64,000 bases of DNA from Spironucleus salmonicida (GCA_000497125.2 CM035321.1:194001-258000); one strand, 5' to 3'. Counted from the stretch's first letter, positions 25,413 through 37,118 are shown. Translations and numbers: made by a program. The notes: generated from the sequence alone by a model not told the origin.

Positions 25413-28400
25413 ATGACTATAAATATAAATAATTTCTTCTCTGAGGTTTCATCTGACATTCTGCGGTTAAAAGCCTAAGATACAAAGTCAGATTATTTTT
25501 TATAGACAGAGGTACCTTTAGAGGTAAATACTGAAATTTTTAGAGCAGTTAGATGCAGACTTAATGTTTAACCAACCCCTAGCAAATATTCATATTTTGA
25601 TGGAAATTAAATAAGTGAAGGTTAATGCGGGAATGCAGAGCTATTAAGTCTATCCATGAACCCTTTAATTTTAATGAAACCTTCATAAACCATAAAAGCG
25701 CTATGCCTATCATTTACTAAAATCACAAGGTTAGATTTATCAGATTATGAGAATTTATAAACTTTTTCTGTAAAGGGCTGCTCATATTTGTAATCTATCA
25801 ATTGGTCTAGTTTTACTGGATTTGCTGATATACAATAAACTAGAATTTCTTTATTACCATCAACATAAAATATACGTTATGATAAAATTGACGACCGTTT
25901 ACAATATTCTATATTAAATCATAATAAATCTACATTAGAGTAAAATTTTGAGCTTATTCAAAAATATAATGTTTCATTATTAGTAAATATTTAATCTAAA
26001 CTAAAACTATTTTTATTATAAAACAAATTACTTAGTGATATTTATGACGTATAAAATGATATTTCTGATATTAATCTTATATAAAATTAAAGAAAATCTA
26101 ATCAATAATATATTTCTGCCACTGAGTTACAAGTAAACTAAGATTTATTTTTAAATAAAACCAATCTTCTTACCAACTTAAATGTATGCTTATAGTAAAT
26201 ATAAAAGTTTTATTAAGACATTTAATTTGAGTATTTTGTTAAAAATTTACCAATATTATCATATTTTAAAACTTTAAATATCAATGTATAGTAGTTAGAT
26301 AGATATACATACTCTATTGAAAATAATAATTTAACAGATATATCGATTAAATTATGTTTCGAGGATGTAGAAATTGCTAACGGAAAAATGATGTATGATC
26401 CTACAGAATTCCAAAATTACATAATAAATAATTCCAAAACCATATATGTTAAAATATAGAATCAAAACATATTAAAATTTATTGCGGAAGGATATTAGTA
26501 TAATTTCTCTACGTCTGTAACATAGTATGTTTTATCAGACAACTAAATGTAATTTTAAAGTTATGTTTAATGTAAATAAATAGCTATATAAAAATCTTAA
26601 GAGTATATATTAGTTCCAGAAATAATAAAAGTAGACGATTAACTTTTAAATTATGATAGTATATTACTTAGGTAATAGTCTATATTGCAGCAATTTGGCG
26701 AGCAAGGCGGTATGGAGACCTATGTACGATCTCCAGTTCTTTCCACGACAAATTTCGAAGAATCTGTGGCCGATAGACTTGTATACTCAGTATAGCACGC
26801 TTTAGATCTTCACAATATGTGTCCTACTTATCCAGACAATATTGGGGAAATACTTAGCTAGTTGCATGAAATACACTGCATCGACCTATCATATAATGAT
26901 ATGCAAACATTTTCGTTTGAATCTAGTGCTTTACTGGAGCTTAATTTATCTAAGAATAAACTTGTGAAGATAAAAGTAAATTGCCCTACTCTGCGAGTAT
27001 TGGATTTATCTTTCAACCAGTTTTCGTTTATGGCTATATTTTCAGGGATTTCTCAACAGACTAAAAATAGCTTGGAAGTTTTAAATTATAATGGCAACCT
27101 GTTTCCAAACCAGGAGTATAACGTGTTTACCTAAATTCTAAGATATTTCAAGAACATTAAGATGATAAATGGTATCCATGTTAGTACCATTACAAGTCTC
27201 ATAGAAAACAGAGGAATTACATCTATTGGTGTGATGTAATACAATTGTTGCCATGACTAATTGCATCAATCTAATGCTTTTCTGTAGCCGTTTCTGGACC
27301 AACATGCCGATGCTGTCAATTTGGAATACCAGGGGTTCCTTACTCCACCATTATAAATTCTTAACTAGGAAAACCTATTTGGAATACACGCGCCAGAAGT
27401 ATATAAGTTTTAGGTGTAGTTCCTGGCCAAGTTTACCGGCATAACTTAGCTCCGCATCCCTTTTTCAGATGTAACGCAAGGATAGCTTAAAAATATCAAT
27501 CTCTAGAAAATGATTGCGTTGGATATACAGAACTGTGAATGTGCACTGAATCCTAATACCATGCATAATCTGAAGGAACTTCACTCTGGTGCGATTACTA
27601 ATCTACCACCGCATATATAAATAGTCAATCTTATGCAGGCTAGTTTTAATTCTGAGTCACTACTGAATTTCAATAAGATAACACACTTACTAATAGACAA
27701 CGAAAAGGTTGAGGATTTCTTATATTTTCTTCCAGACTTAGGCCTCATCAACGACATGATCATTACAGAACCGATGCGATAGCTAAAAATTTAAGAGTTA
27801 ACTAGTCGGATTAACCCCCAAATCCTGAGAATACGGAGTATCTAGAACTATGTTCTGGATTTATCTGGGTTGGGATTGACAAGCATAGGCGTAGACCCGG
27901 GTATATAACACATAGTATCGGAGGTCCATACTTTAATTCTCACTGGCAACTAGCTATCTTCTCTCAGCGATCTTAGGGATTTTCCGAAAGTGAAGTATGT
28001 GGATCTCTCAGAAAACGACATCATTGATCCGTTTAACATATAATTAAACCATACAGCTCTAGAAACATTAATATTGAATGGAAATCCAGTTAAGGTCATC
28101 CGAAACAACGACTTCCATGCACCGATCAAGCACCTTCACCTCCAAAGGTCTATGCTGAAGTCTCTAGTACCTGCATAATTCGGATTTATTCCTTCGATAG
28201 TATTACTCGACCTCTCCCAGAACCAATTCCTGAATGTATCGAAAGATACCCTATCCAAACTCCCATGCCTTGTGGCGCTGGATATATCGTACGCCGCCAG
28301 AGATCTGGAGATTGCGCTAGCAGTTCGTTCCACCCTTCGTAGCTTAAATTGTGAATCATGCAAAATATCTAACATTTCTTAGATTGAGAACTTTGTATCC

Positions 28401-28745
28401 AAGGCTGGAAACCTGTAGGTGATCCGCTGTGCAAACAACCCGTTCTGCCTCAAATATTCTAAGCTATCAAAGAGCTACGTATTCGATATATTGGAATCGA
28501 ATATAGATCTGGTATGTATAGACGATACCAAAATAGAGCAGAGAGACCGAGATAAAATAATCGCCGCCCGAGAGGCTGAGGAGTGCGAAAGACAGTCTGA
28601 GATTAACACGATTGATATGGGAAACCCATAAATAAAACGTATCAGCAGTGCAAAGCCAGTACTGCAGCAACGTGCCATGCCATTGGGAGTGAATGGTCTC
28701 AGAATAACTGGGATCGGAGCCCCAAAGCCAGTGCTGAAGAAGTGA
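25413..28745 (+). CDS. leucine-rich repeat protein, complete copy, hybrid composition
   Basis: 1110 residues from ATG 25413 to TGA 28743-28745; the frame is continuous across the inverted-repeat boundary at 26691. Codons before that point are AT-rich (one sampled line 17% GC) with frequent TAA/TAG Gln. Codons after it are much GC-richer (one sampled line 52%). LRR strands such as ALLELNLSKNKLVKI, LRVLDLSFNQF, KYVDLSENDI and SIVLLDLSQNQF run through residues ~480-1000, followed by an LRR-cap-like Cys-containing segment and a charged helix rich in Arg/Glu. A short C-terminal tail is Pro/Lys-rich. No transmembrane segment is obvious. Convergent with the truncated SPFH copy, 171 bp apart. Confidence 0.9.
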
Positions 28746-29685
28746 TACATAGAATATAAATATTTGAAAATCATACAATTTTGTATATGTCATCAGGATT
28801 GAGAAACACGGACAGTAGTAATCATTATGAAGAAGTGGAAACAGGAAATTCATTTCGATAAATATAATATTATAAAGGCATTATAATCGAAGCAACGGAA
28901 GTACTAACAGAAATTGTCACTCAGAAAGCTTCTATAGAATACTTACGCCCTTCACCAACTGCACGTTCCTACTATTGATCGCCACTGCTTCGATAGCATC
29001 GAGCCAGTAGTTTTTTAGCTGGAAATCACCAACATCAAATCCTTTCACCTTTCCGCTCAGCATGCCAATTACTTCAGCCTGCGCCATACCTATGGCCTTT
29101 TGCCCTTCTGCTTCCGCTTCTGCTATCATGACCATGCTCTGACTTTCACCTGTTACTAGCTGTATCTTTTCCTGGCTAAGCGAGTCAGCCATGATTTTCT
29201 TTATTTAGCGGTCAGCGTCAGCTTCTACTAATTTAGCTCTTCTCTCACGCTCTGCCAGTAACTGAGCTTCCATCGCTGTAACAATGTTTTCAGGGGGATC
29301 TATTTCGAGGATGTCAACTTCGATCAATAGGGCTCCCCAGTTTTAGATGGTAGAATGGATCTGGTTGAATACCTAGCGTCTTACCTCCTGTCTAGAGCAG
29401 AGGGTGTCATCCAATGTAATTCTTCCAATTATGTCTGAAAGTGTAGTTGATATTAAAATTTAGATCGAGGAGTACAGATTTTGTACCTCGTAAACCGCGA
29501 GCATGGAGTCCGTTACTTTGTATAGCGCCATAGGGTGCACCTCAAGCTGGACGTTATCACGGGTAATAACTGGCTGCAATGGCATATCCAGAACCTGGAG
29601 GCGCTTGTCAATAATGAACTTATCTTGGCCCTTGCGCTCGGTCACCGACTGCTGCACGTGATGGTTGCTGATGTTGAAGTGATAG
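26691..29685 (-). repeat. inverted-repeat arm B (2,995 bp)
   Basis: Reverse complement of arm A (14666-17660), separated from it by 9,030 bp. Matching starts at 26691, inside the intact LRR gene. It ends at 29685, where the SPFH coding sequence of arm A stops matching and unrelated AT-rich DNA begins. One base difference was found by eye (27336). The arm's GC-rich composition ends at the same points. Confidence 0.96.
28917..29685 (-). pseudogene. SPFH-domain protein, 5'-truncated duplicate
   Basis: This repeats the last ~256 codons of the intact SPFH gene, including most of the SPFH domain and the Ala/Glu coiled coil, ending at TGA 28917-28919. The 5' part, with the start codon, membrane segment and first part of the SPFH domain, is absent: beyond 29685 the sequence is unrelated, and the frame runs open into AT-rich DNA without an ATG that I could find. 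It is therefore a truncated copy, unless an unseen upstream exon supplies a start. Confidence 0.85.
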
Positions 29686-29991
29686 ACTGTTAATGAGATT
29701 AAATATATTTTAACTAAAATATTCTAAGTAAGTAAAGGAATATTAATACCGCAAAGATTTCTTTAAGTTTTAGATACAACACAATAATATATGATTTTAG
29801 TTTAGTACAGAGTTAAAATATAGCCAAGTAGACAATAAAAATGAATTAACACTTATAAATATTTATAAGGATTTAATAATATGTCAAACTATACTTTAAC
29901 TCAGAGAAAAAATATCTTAAATCAGTGTTGATATTCGATTAAACTAAATTTTATATATTATTATATAAATATAATATATTATGTAAGTAAA
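29686..29991. other. intergenic region between arm B and hydrolase gene
   Basis: 306 bp of AT-rich DNA between the end of inverted-repeat arm B and the ATG at 29992. It includes the presumed promoter of the hydrolase-like gene. No RNA gene, repeat or coding frame with a start is supported. Confidence 0.45.
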
Positions 29992-31140
29992 ATGTCCTTA
30001 ACATTTTAGCTTAAGTCTACATTAGAGTAAGAATCAGTTCCTGTTGATATTTATTACAGTAGAGGATATTTTAGTTAATAAAAATAATATACTATGCATT
30101 CTATTTTAGTTGATAAAAATATTCCTTCAAAGAAGGTATATTTGCCTATTACTGGAAAAGTTCACTTACAATAATTTGAAAATTTTAAAATTAAGTTTCC
30201 TAGATAATTTTCTTGCACAAAATAATAGATAAGTTTCTAAAAAGATATGGATTTAGCACAGTAAAAAGATGCTGTCAGATGTAATTATTTAAAACGAGGT
30301 AAAAAACTTGTTGTTATATTACCTGATTTTTATCATTTTGATGGAGGGTATATCAAGCATTTATAGAATCATTTACCTTCATTTATCGACGATAATTCAG
30401 TCTTAATCATTAATTATTTAGATTCTTTATTAAATGCTGATGAATATATTGATGAATTTTTCACAGTTCTAACTGATTAGATTTAGCAACTTATAGATAA
30501 ATTTTAGCGCCCTGTATTTATAATTTGTTAAGGATATTCATCTTGTTTAGCAAGAAATTTAGCAGATATATTTGGCGTGCCATATTTATAAATCAATCCT
30601 TATGGATATTTTAATACGTTAGAGTAAAAACAGACAAATAACATCGAATAGTCTTTAGATGACTCATTTGATTATGTTGATGATAGTAATCTATCTAAAA
30701 TAGCATAAATGGCTAATTTTCATCTAAGTTAGAATTGGAAATGCTATAAATAAACTAATCCTTCACACATTACTTATGATATTGATATTTCATCAATGTT
30801 AGTTTTATAATAAGAATAATATATAGATATAATATAGGATTATACTATTTTTTCAAATCCAAAATTAATTATTCCTCCTTCTGATAAAAGAACATTTAGA
30901 AGTATTGACATAGCTTTAACTAGACTAATCGAAAACAGGTGCAACAATAGTAATGGTATAACAATTTATAGTTTTCATAGTCCTTTTTTCTGCTCAGATA
31001 ATATTAAACGCAATAAAAATTGCTTCTATATCGGCTTTACAGGACATGATGTATTAATTGATAGTATCTAGACACTGTCCGATATCATGCAGGTTTAACA
31101 AAATTCCATCTCAAATTTAGATTTTTAAAATGAAATATGA
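29992..31140 (+). CDS. alpha/beta-hydrolase-like protein
   Basis: 382 residues from ATG 29992 to TGA 31138-31140. A hydrolase-like core is suggested by a strand KKLVVILPDFYHFDGG around residue 100, then VFIICQGYSSCLARNLAD near residue 175. There GYSS would be the nucleophile elbow (Gly-x-Ser-x), followed by the strand PYLQINPYG. FTGHDVLID near residue 355 could carry the catalytic His. The acid residue is not certain. No signal peptide or membrane segment is visible, so it is probably cytosolic, an esterase or lipase by analogy. Family assignment is moderate and substrate unknown. The next gene starts only 16 bp downstream. Confidence 0.75.
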
Positions 31141-31156
31141 GGATCGTTTATAGAAA

Positions 31157-31624
31157 ATGGCACAAATTTTAAGTGAGATATTTTCATATTCTACACAATA
31201 ATTTATTAATAATCCTATTATAGTAAGAGAAATTATACTTAAAAGTTAGTAAACGAGAGACTAAATAATCAACTCATTGCATATTTCAGAAGGTAGTTTA
31301 AAAACTTTTATTAATAATTAAATGGTTAAAAATACTTTTAAATTAACAGAGAAAGCATATATTGAATTGAAGCTATAATTTTTGGAGAAATAAAGTCCTT
31401 GCTTATAAAAAAAAATATTATCGGCTTAGTTATCTGAGCTTCAATACAAAGGCTTTTCATATCCTCCATCATTTGTGAATATTTTAGTCTAATCATTTAA
31501 TAGTAATGATAAGTTATATGATATTATTGTCGGTAAATCTTCGAAAGAAAATTCAGATAGTAAGAATGGTGACTTTACTGAGTAATCAAATTATTAAATT
31601 CTTGTATTGTCTGAAATTGACTGA
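31157..31624 (+). CDS. member of an unrecognised two-copy family (possible HTH protein)
   Basis: 155 residues from ATG 31157 to TGA 31622-31624, squeezed between genes with 16-bp gaps on both sides. I do not recognise the family, but it resembles the protein at 36549-37118 (minus). Both have an N-terminal helix pair, then SLHISEGSLKTFINNQMV here against NLGTSPDVVRNFASKQMV there, followed by FKL and a basic helix. The segment ahead of NQMV has the pattern of a helix-turn-helix (short helix, Ser/Pro turn, second helix), so nucleic-acid binding is possible but inferred. The C-terminal 60 residues are not conserved between the two. Confidence 0.65.
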
Positions 31625-31640
31625 GTTTTATAAAATCACA

Positions 31641-34577
31641 TCAATTTTCAGCATTAGGAAAAATCATATAGCTATCTTATTTTTTATTTAGCTTCTTCTT
31701 TTTAAAATAAACAATCCAAACGGCAATTCCTACTAGAATTGCACATATAACAATAATACTTAATAAAATCTACCATAAATTATTATCATTGCATTTACCA
31801 TTCTTAGCTTTTACGTTCCCTTCACAAATAAAGCATTTTTAAATATTATCTTAATCACAAAATATACAGTTTTCCAAGGTCGCACATAACCCACATTTAT
31901 TTTATTCAAAGACTTCGATTTTATCAAAATCTTAGCAATTGATTACACATTCCAAACCATTTAAATAATAACCATATTCACACTCATTACATGTAAAAGC
32001 TTTTTTACAAAATTAACAGTTAGAAGAGCATCCACATTTACCATATACTGGAAGTTCTCCATTTTTGCATATTCTACATTAATCAATTTTGGAGCATTTT
32101 GAACATAATTAGTCACAAGGTTAACACGTATTTTAGATATCAATTCCATATCCAGTAATACAATTTACACATTAAGACATTAAACATTATTAACAGCCTA
32201 CTATATGAATCGCAGCACAATATACTTGTTGGTAACATTTTCCATCAATTAAATCAAATCCTTAGAAGCACTATACACAAATTCCCTAAAAACAAACCCC
32301 ACAATAATTAATTGCCGAGCAAGAACACAAAGAGCCTTAAGTATCAATTTCACTACCATCAACACACTCATCACATATATATGGTGTTATGATACTACAT
32401 TTATTACAAAATTAAATATTTTAACACGATATTTAGGGCTTACATTCGTTTTAACTGCTTATTTGGCCAGGCTAGCACTATATGCACTTTGCACCATCGA
32501 ACACTGAAAATTCGTCACATTCAGCACAAAATTCATCATTATTATCTTAACATTTCACGCATCCTAGTAGGAGTCCACATGTGGCGCATTTTAGCCCGTT
32601 TTAAGTTGGTTTAAATGGATCAAAACAGATGTTGCATATTGACGAACTAGGGCAAGAATAGCAATTTTATATCTTACATGATGGGATAACAGTAGAGCAA
32701 ATTGTACCATTTTCTGCCGGCAAGAATGATGATAAACATTATATACATTTTATTTTGGATTCACAAATTTCACAATTAGGAATTTTACAAATTAGCGGAG
32801 GAACACATACATTGTTAATAATAATCAAATTCGAAGAACATGCAGTACAAATATCTTCATTACAAGTTATACAATTGAACACAATATTTTTTCCGCATTA
32901 AAGTCCTGATCTGCATGTGTAAGAAAACTAGTCAAAAAAGAAATTTTAATCGCAATTTTAACAAGATTTTGAATTATTACAGAACTGATTTGGTAAGCAT
33001 GAATCGCATTTTAGAACGCAAACACTGTTAAGCAGTATAAATCCATCTTTACAAAGTATCTGCGGACATATTTTTCCATCAACACTATCCTAACAATCAA
33101 CTTGACACAGTTACTAACAGGATTCAGGCACACACAATTTTTCATATCTTATATAATTTTCAGCACATAAACACTCTGTCCCGGTACATATTTCGTTAGT
33201 TAAGCAAGTTAAACAAATATCTTAATAACAATTAAAATCCTTAAACTAAAATCCTTAGTTGCAAGTTAAACATCCTTACCCATTACATGTTTTGCATCCA
33301 TTTTATAAGCAACTAATACATTACTTATTTGATAAAACTGTATTTTAAATACACTATTTACATTCATTCTTATTACATACTATACAACTGATAGGGCATT
33401 TAACACATATATTTTAATTCTCATCTGGATAAGTTGCAAGTGGACATTATGAGCAAACCTTTTCATACTAACAGATTTCATTTTACTTGCAATTTAAACA
33501 CTTTTTAACACAAAAACCATCTTTTGATTGATATAATGGCGCTATACAGTTTAAACATTTCGTTCCTTTGAATTTGTTGAACATACAACCTGAAATGCAT
33601 GATTTTTCACATTCAATTGCTTAACAAGTATTAAAAATCAATTCAAACCCTGGTTTACAGATACAAATATTTCCACCTATACATAGTTAGAATTATGAAC
33701 AATTGAAAAGGGAACAATTATTCAGTATACAATGTCCATTTTACATAAAATATTCCTTATTGCAAGATAAACATTTTTCCGATGTACACCTTTCACATCC
33801 AAAAAAACCCATCTACGTGCAATTAATACACCTATTATCTACTAAATTCGTCAAATCAGCACATTTTATACACTTATTTGGTTCAATACAAGCGTCGCAA
33901 AATGGAATCTAACATTGAATACAAACACCATTTGATACACTGAAAAAAGATAAGCACTTAGTGCATTAAGTACTGTTACATTCTACGCAGTTTAAACTAC
34001 ACCTTTGGCAGGAATTTTAAGACAAGATATAGCTTTCATGGCATAGGTGACATCTAAAATTAACACATTTTGCACAATTTAGAACATTATCACATCCAAT
34101 TTCGCACCTATTATTATATAAAATATAATTGTCTTTACATACGGCACATATATTTTATGAGCTGCACATTTAGCAATTCTGCGGGCACGAACTACATTTA
34201 TTGTTTATCAGTAGAAAACCAGATTGACATTGAGTACAAAATGATAAACTAATACAACTTTAGCACGGAGAACGACACTTCTGACAAATATTTCCAACCT
34301 TGAAATAACCTAAATCGCAATTCACACAACCTTGAGTCAAGCAGAATCCTGAACAGTTTTTACATAATTTTTAACAAATATTATTCATATTGATAAAAGA
34401 ATCTGCACAAGATGCGTCAATGCAAGTAGCCTATCCATTAATAGTATGACATTAACCAATGCAAGATTCCATTTGGGAGCAAGTTTGTGACTAGCATTCT
34501 GGAGGATGGAATCCTGGAAAGCAGTGGCAAGAGCCATCTAAGGCTCTGAATGAATTAATTGGGCATGCAAATGACAT
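31641..34577 (-). CDS. cysteine-rich (CxxC) type I surface protein
   Basis: 978 residues from ATG 34577 to TGA 31641. Almost the entire length up to about residue 935 is built of Cys pairs, mostly CxxC and C-x(4-12)-C, for example CQKCRSPC, CAKCVNFRCHLC and CVQCFQGF. This resembles furin-like/EGF-like repeats and diplomonad variant-specific or high-cysteine proteins. One hydrophobic segment (LLSIIVICAILVGIAVW) near the C-terminus is followed by a basic stop-transfer patch (KKKKLNKK) and a tail of about 12 further residues. The N-terminus lacks an obvious signal peptide, which is odd for a surface protein. The tail differs from the short conserved tail of Giardia VSPs. A coat or receptor role is inferred. 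Confidence 0.9.
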
Positions 34578-34775
34578 TTTTTTAATCTAGATCAATTTTG
34601 AAGTTGCTTAATATAAGAAGTATATTTTTTAATTCTAAAATATTATTATTTAAATATTAAAATAATAATATTAAGAATATTAGGTAGGATAACGTGAATG
34701 TGAAACTCAATATACTGTAATTACACATTTAGATGATAATTCCGATAAATTGTGTATAAATAAATATATTCTCGA

Positions 34776-35315
34776 TCACTTTACCATTCTTTCAATATAT
34801 TCGATTGTTTACTAGTCTAATTGCCCAGGGAAATCTAATTCTTCCATATCCATATTGAATACTGGGCTAAAACTTCTATCATAGTTATCTTATTAAACTT
34901 TTTACTTATCTGTTTTTGGAGGTGTTATATAATTCGGTTCTCTTAAAAGTGTTGGATTATTTCTTTTAATTCTTTAAATTTTATTTTTAAGCTAAGAATG
35001 TGTAAAATTAGAAAATTTCTTGTTAATTTTTTTCCAATCACCTTTACATTAGTTATATTTACTGATAAGTTATGTTTCTTCTTTTTCAGACCAGTTGTGA
35101 TTTTTGTTTGGATACTTCACGCATCTTTATCTAATAGTATTATTTAACTGAGTTTGCAATTAGGAGAGCGTAAGATGAGGAAATACTTGTTAAATCTCAT
35201 CCCAGTTAATTGTTTAGCCTAGAATCTTATACTTCCCGGCATGATGAAGTAAAATGTCTTTCTCTTCTTATTTCCATTAGTATTTTTGTTTAACTGATCT
35301 GTTCGTAATATTCAT
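34776..35315 (-). CDS. Myb/SANT-domain DNA-binding protein
   Basis: 179 residues from ATG 35315 to TGA 34776. A Myb-type helix triplet occupies residues ~70-115: NWSEKEETQLISKYNQ, then WKKINKKF and the third helix around LKNKIQRIKR, with Trp at two of the regular core positions. A weaker preceding repeat (YQWKQEEKDILLHHAGKY, residues ~12-60) suggests a two-repeat protein. Such proteins bind DNA as transcription regulators; in diplomonads a Myb controls encystation genes, but a specific role here cannot be read from sequence. The C-terminus is acidic. The Cys-rich surface gene lies 198 bp downstream on the same strand. Confidence 0.88.
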
Positions 35316-35563
35316 AAATATATGAGGCCCACGTAAATGTCTAGACTATATTTATAAACAAATATATAGTAATTAGAATTATTTGGAACCAACCAGAATT
35401 ATTATAATATTATATATAATAAATAAAATTATAGTTTAGAATGAATTTATAGCCAATTTTAGTTAACATCATATTATTGTTATATTATCTTTACCAATAA
35501 AATAATTAGTCAGAAAAAGAAATCATTAAAAATTCAAAGTAAATAGTCTTTATAATTAGGGCT

Positions 35564-36010
35564 ATGTTACTAGTATTTTTTTTATTTTATTCAAATACTT
35601 GGTTTGCAAAAGTCAGCTAAATTATTTCATTTGGTATTTATTCAATATCTATAAAATCATGTAATGTTACTAGTGTTACCAGATAATAATTGTTATATAG
35701 TTTAAGTGGAACAATTATGTTAAAGGTTTTAGTTTCAATAATATGGAAATATAAATATAGGAATAAATTATCATCAATTGTTTTATTAGATTGTATTTAG
35801 TATCTTATATGCTACTTTTTTAGCTAATTATAATGTAAATAATAGAATGCTATCCTAAATAAATCAGAATAAACTAATCAGTCTAAATATACATTATAAG
35901 ACTTCAATATATATTATTTATATGATTATAAAGGCGATATTTTCATTAATTTCTATATTGTTAATATTTATTGTAATATTATTTTTTTAGGAATAGCAAT
36001 TCTTATTTGA
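35564..36010 (+). CDS. small putative secreted or membrane protein
   Basis: 148 codons from ATG 35564 to TGA 36008-36010. The N-terminus MLLVFFLFYSNTWFA looks like a signal peptide, and the last ~22 residues (ending NIIFLGIAILI) are hydrophobic, as in a tail anchor. The middle is Gln/Asn/Lys-rich. I recognise no family, and AT-rich DNA with one stop codon opens long frames by chance, so this is a cautious call. It ends 43 bp before the SHIPPO gene. Confidence 0.4.
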
Positions 36011-36053
36011 ATGAGTTTATTATTATATGTATAATAAATGGCATAATAAAATT

Positions 36054-36491
36054 ATGGAAAACTTATCATTTAAACCAGTGTATAAAAAACACAATCACTC
36101 GCCGCCAAAATATCTATAAACTAAATAATATCTTAAGCCGTTAACCTAAAATTCTGTTATGTGCCCTATAGGCGTTTAATAGCGATTTATTTATGATGTA
36201 TAAAAATCATCGACAAATCCAGGTCCTGGGTCTTATAAAATAGATGTTATAAGGCAATAACCATGTTTTTCATACCAAAAGGCTATTAAATAGTTTGCAC
36301 CACCATATCGAGAGGAAAATGATTATTCATTACGGGCCGCCTAAGTAAAATCATAACTAGGTAAAAGAACTGTTGCTCCTTTATTGTATAGTAAACCGAG
36401 AGGTTTAGAACTAAAGAAATCAAAATATTCTTTTTAAATATTAAAAGTAAGCAATTTTGTTGAAGATTCTTAGGATAATTTGGTACAATGA
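36054..36491 (+). CDS. SHIPPO/STPGR-repeat protein (microtubule-associated)
   Basis: 145 residues from ATG 36054 to TGA 36489-36491. It contains the sperm-tail PG-rich signature NPGPGSYKI near residue 64, followed by SYQKAIKQFAPPYREE. Family members bind microtubules inside flagellar axonemes or at cell-body microtubules. Only one clear repeat is present, so it is a short member. A second small STPGR protein lies at 56796-57242. Their presence indicates a flagellated cell. Confidence 0.8.
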
Positions 36492-36548
36492 TTAGAAGCT
36501 AGAAGTATCGTATGAGCATATTGTTTTACATATTTATAATATTAATGT

Positions 36549-37118
36549 TCAGACATTTTATAGTTCTTTTTATAAACTAAATAATCTAACAGCGTCTAAC
36601 AAGATATTTTCGTCAGTTTATTCTGTTAGTATATCCTGTCCCACGGTAAGATCAGTAAACTCTCCTTTTTAACCTGAAACTGATATGTTAGGATATTATG
36701 ATTCTTCATCAAATATATTAATATTTAATCCTGGATTATTTAACAACCTTACAATCAATTAAGCAAAAAAATCTGGATAAGCGTGACTTTTGTATGTGTT
36801 CTTATTCAAATAATTAATAACAAAATATTATTAGTCCTTAGTACTTTTTCCGCGCACCCGCCAAAATTACTTTCGAATTTGGTCAAATAAGCACTTTGGT
36901 AACTTAAATAGTTCGCGTACCATTTATTTACTAGCAAAGTTTCTAACTACATCTGGGCTTGTTCCTAAATTTTATGCTATAACAATTCGAAGCTTCTAAT
37001 TTTTTAAAAGCAAAAGCCTTAAAATAAACGTATTTTCAGCTATCTACCTTTCTGATTTTTCGTAAAATTCAGAAGCCACTTAGATTGATACTTGTAGTTT
37101 TTAATTGTAGGTTATCAT
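36549..37118 (-). CDS. second member of the unrecognised HTH-like family
   Basis: 189 residues from ATG 37118 to TGA 36549. The region around residues 50-75 (AQNLGTSPDVVRNFASKQMV) aligns by eye with the protein at 31157-31624 and is followed in both by FKL, a basic helix and a C-terminal helical domain. The Ser/Pro turn between two short helices resembles a helix-turn-helix. The N-terminus is Glu/Lys/Gln-rich and helical. Function unknown. It is convergent with the SHIPPO gene (58 bp between stops) and lies 88 bp downstream of the large membrane-protein gene on the same strand. Confidence 0.7.

Noticed and set aside
14666-29685. Composite transposon or DNA transposon with long terminal inverted repeats
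   Set aside because: The arms contain ordinary cellular genes, the ends cut through coding sequence without short terminal motifs or target duplication, and no transposase or integrase is present.
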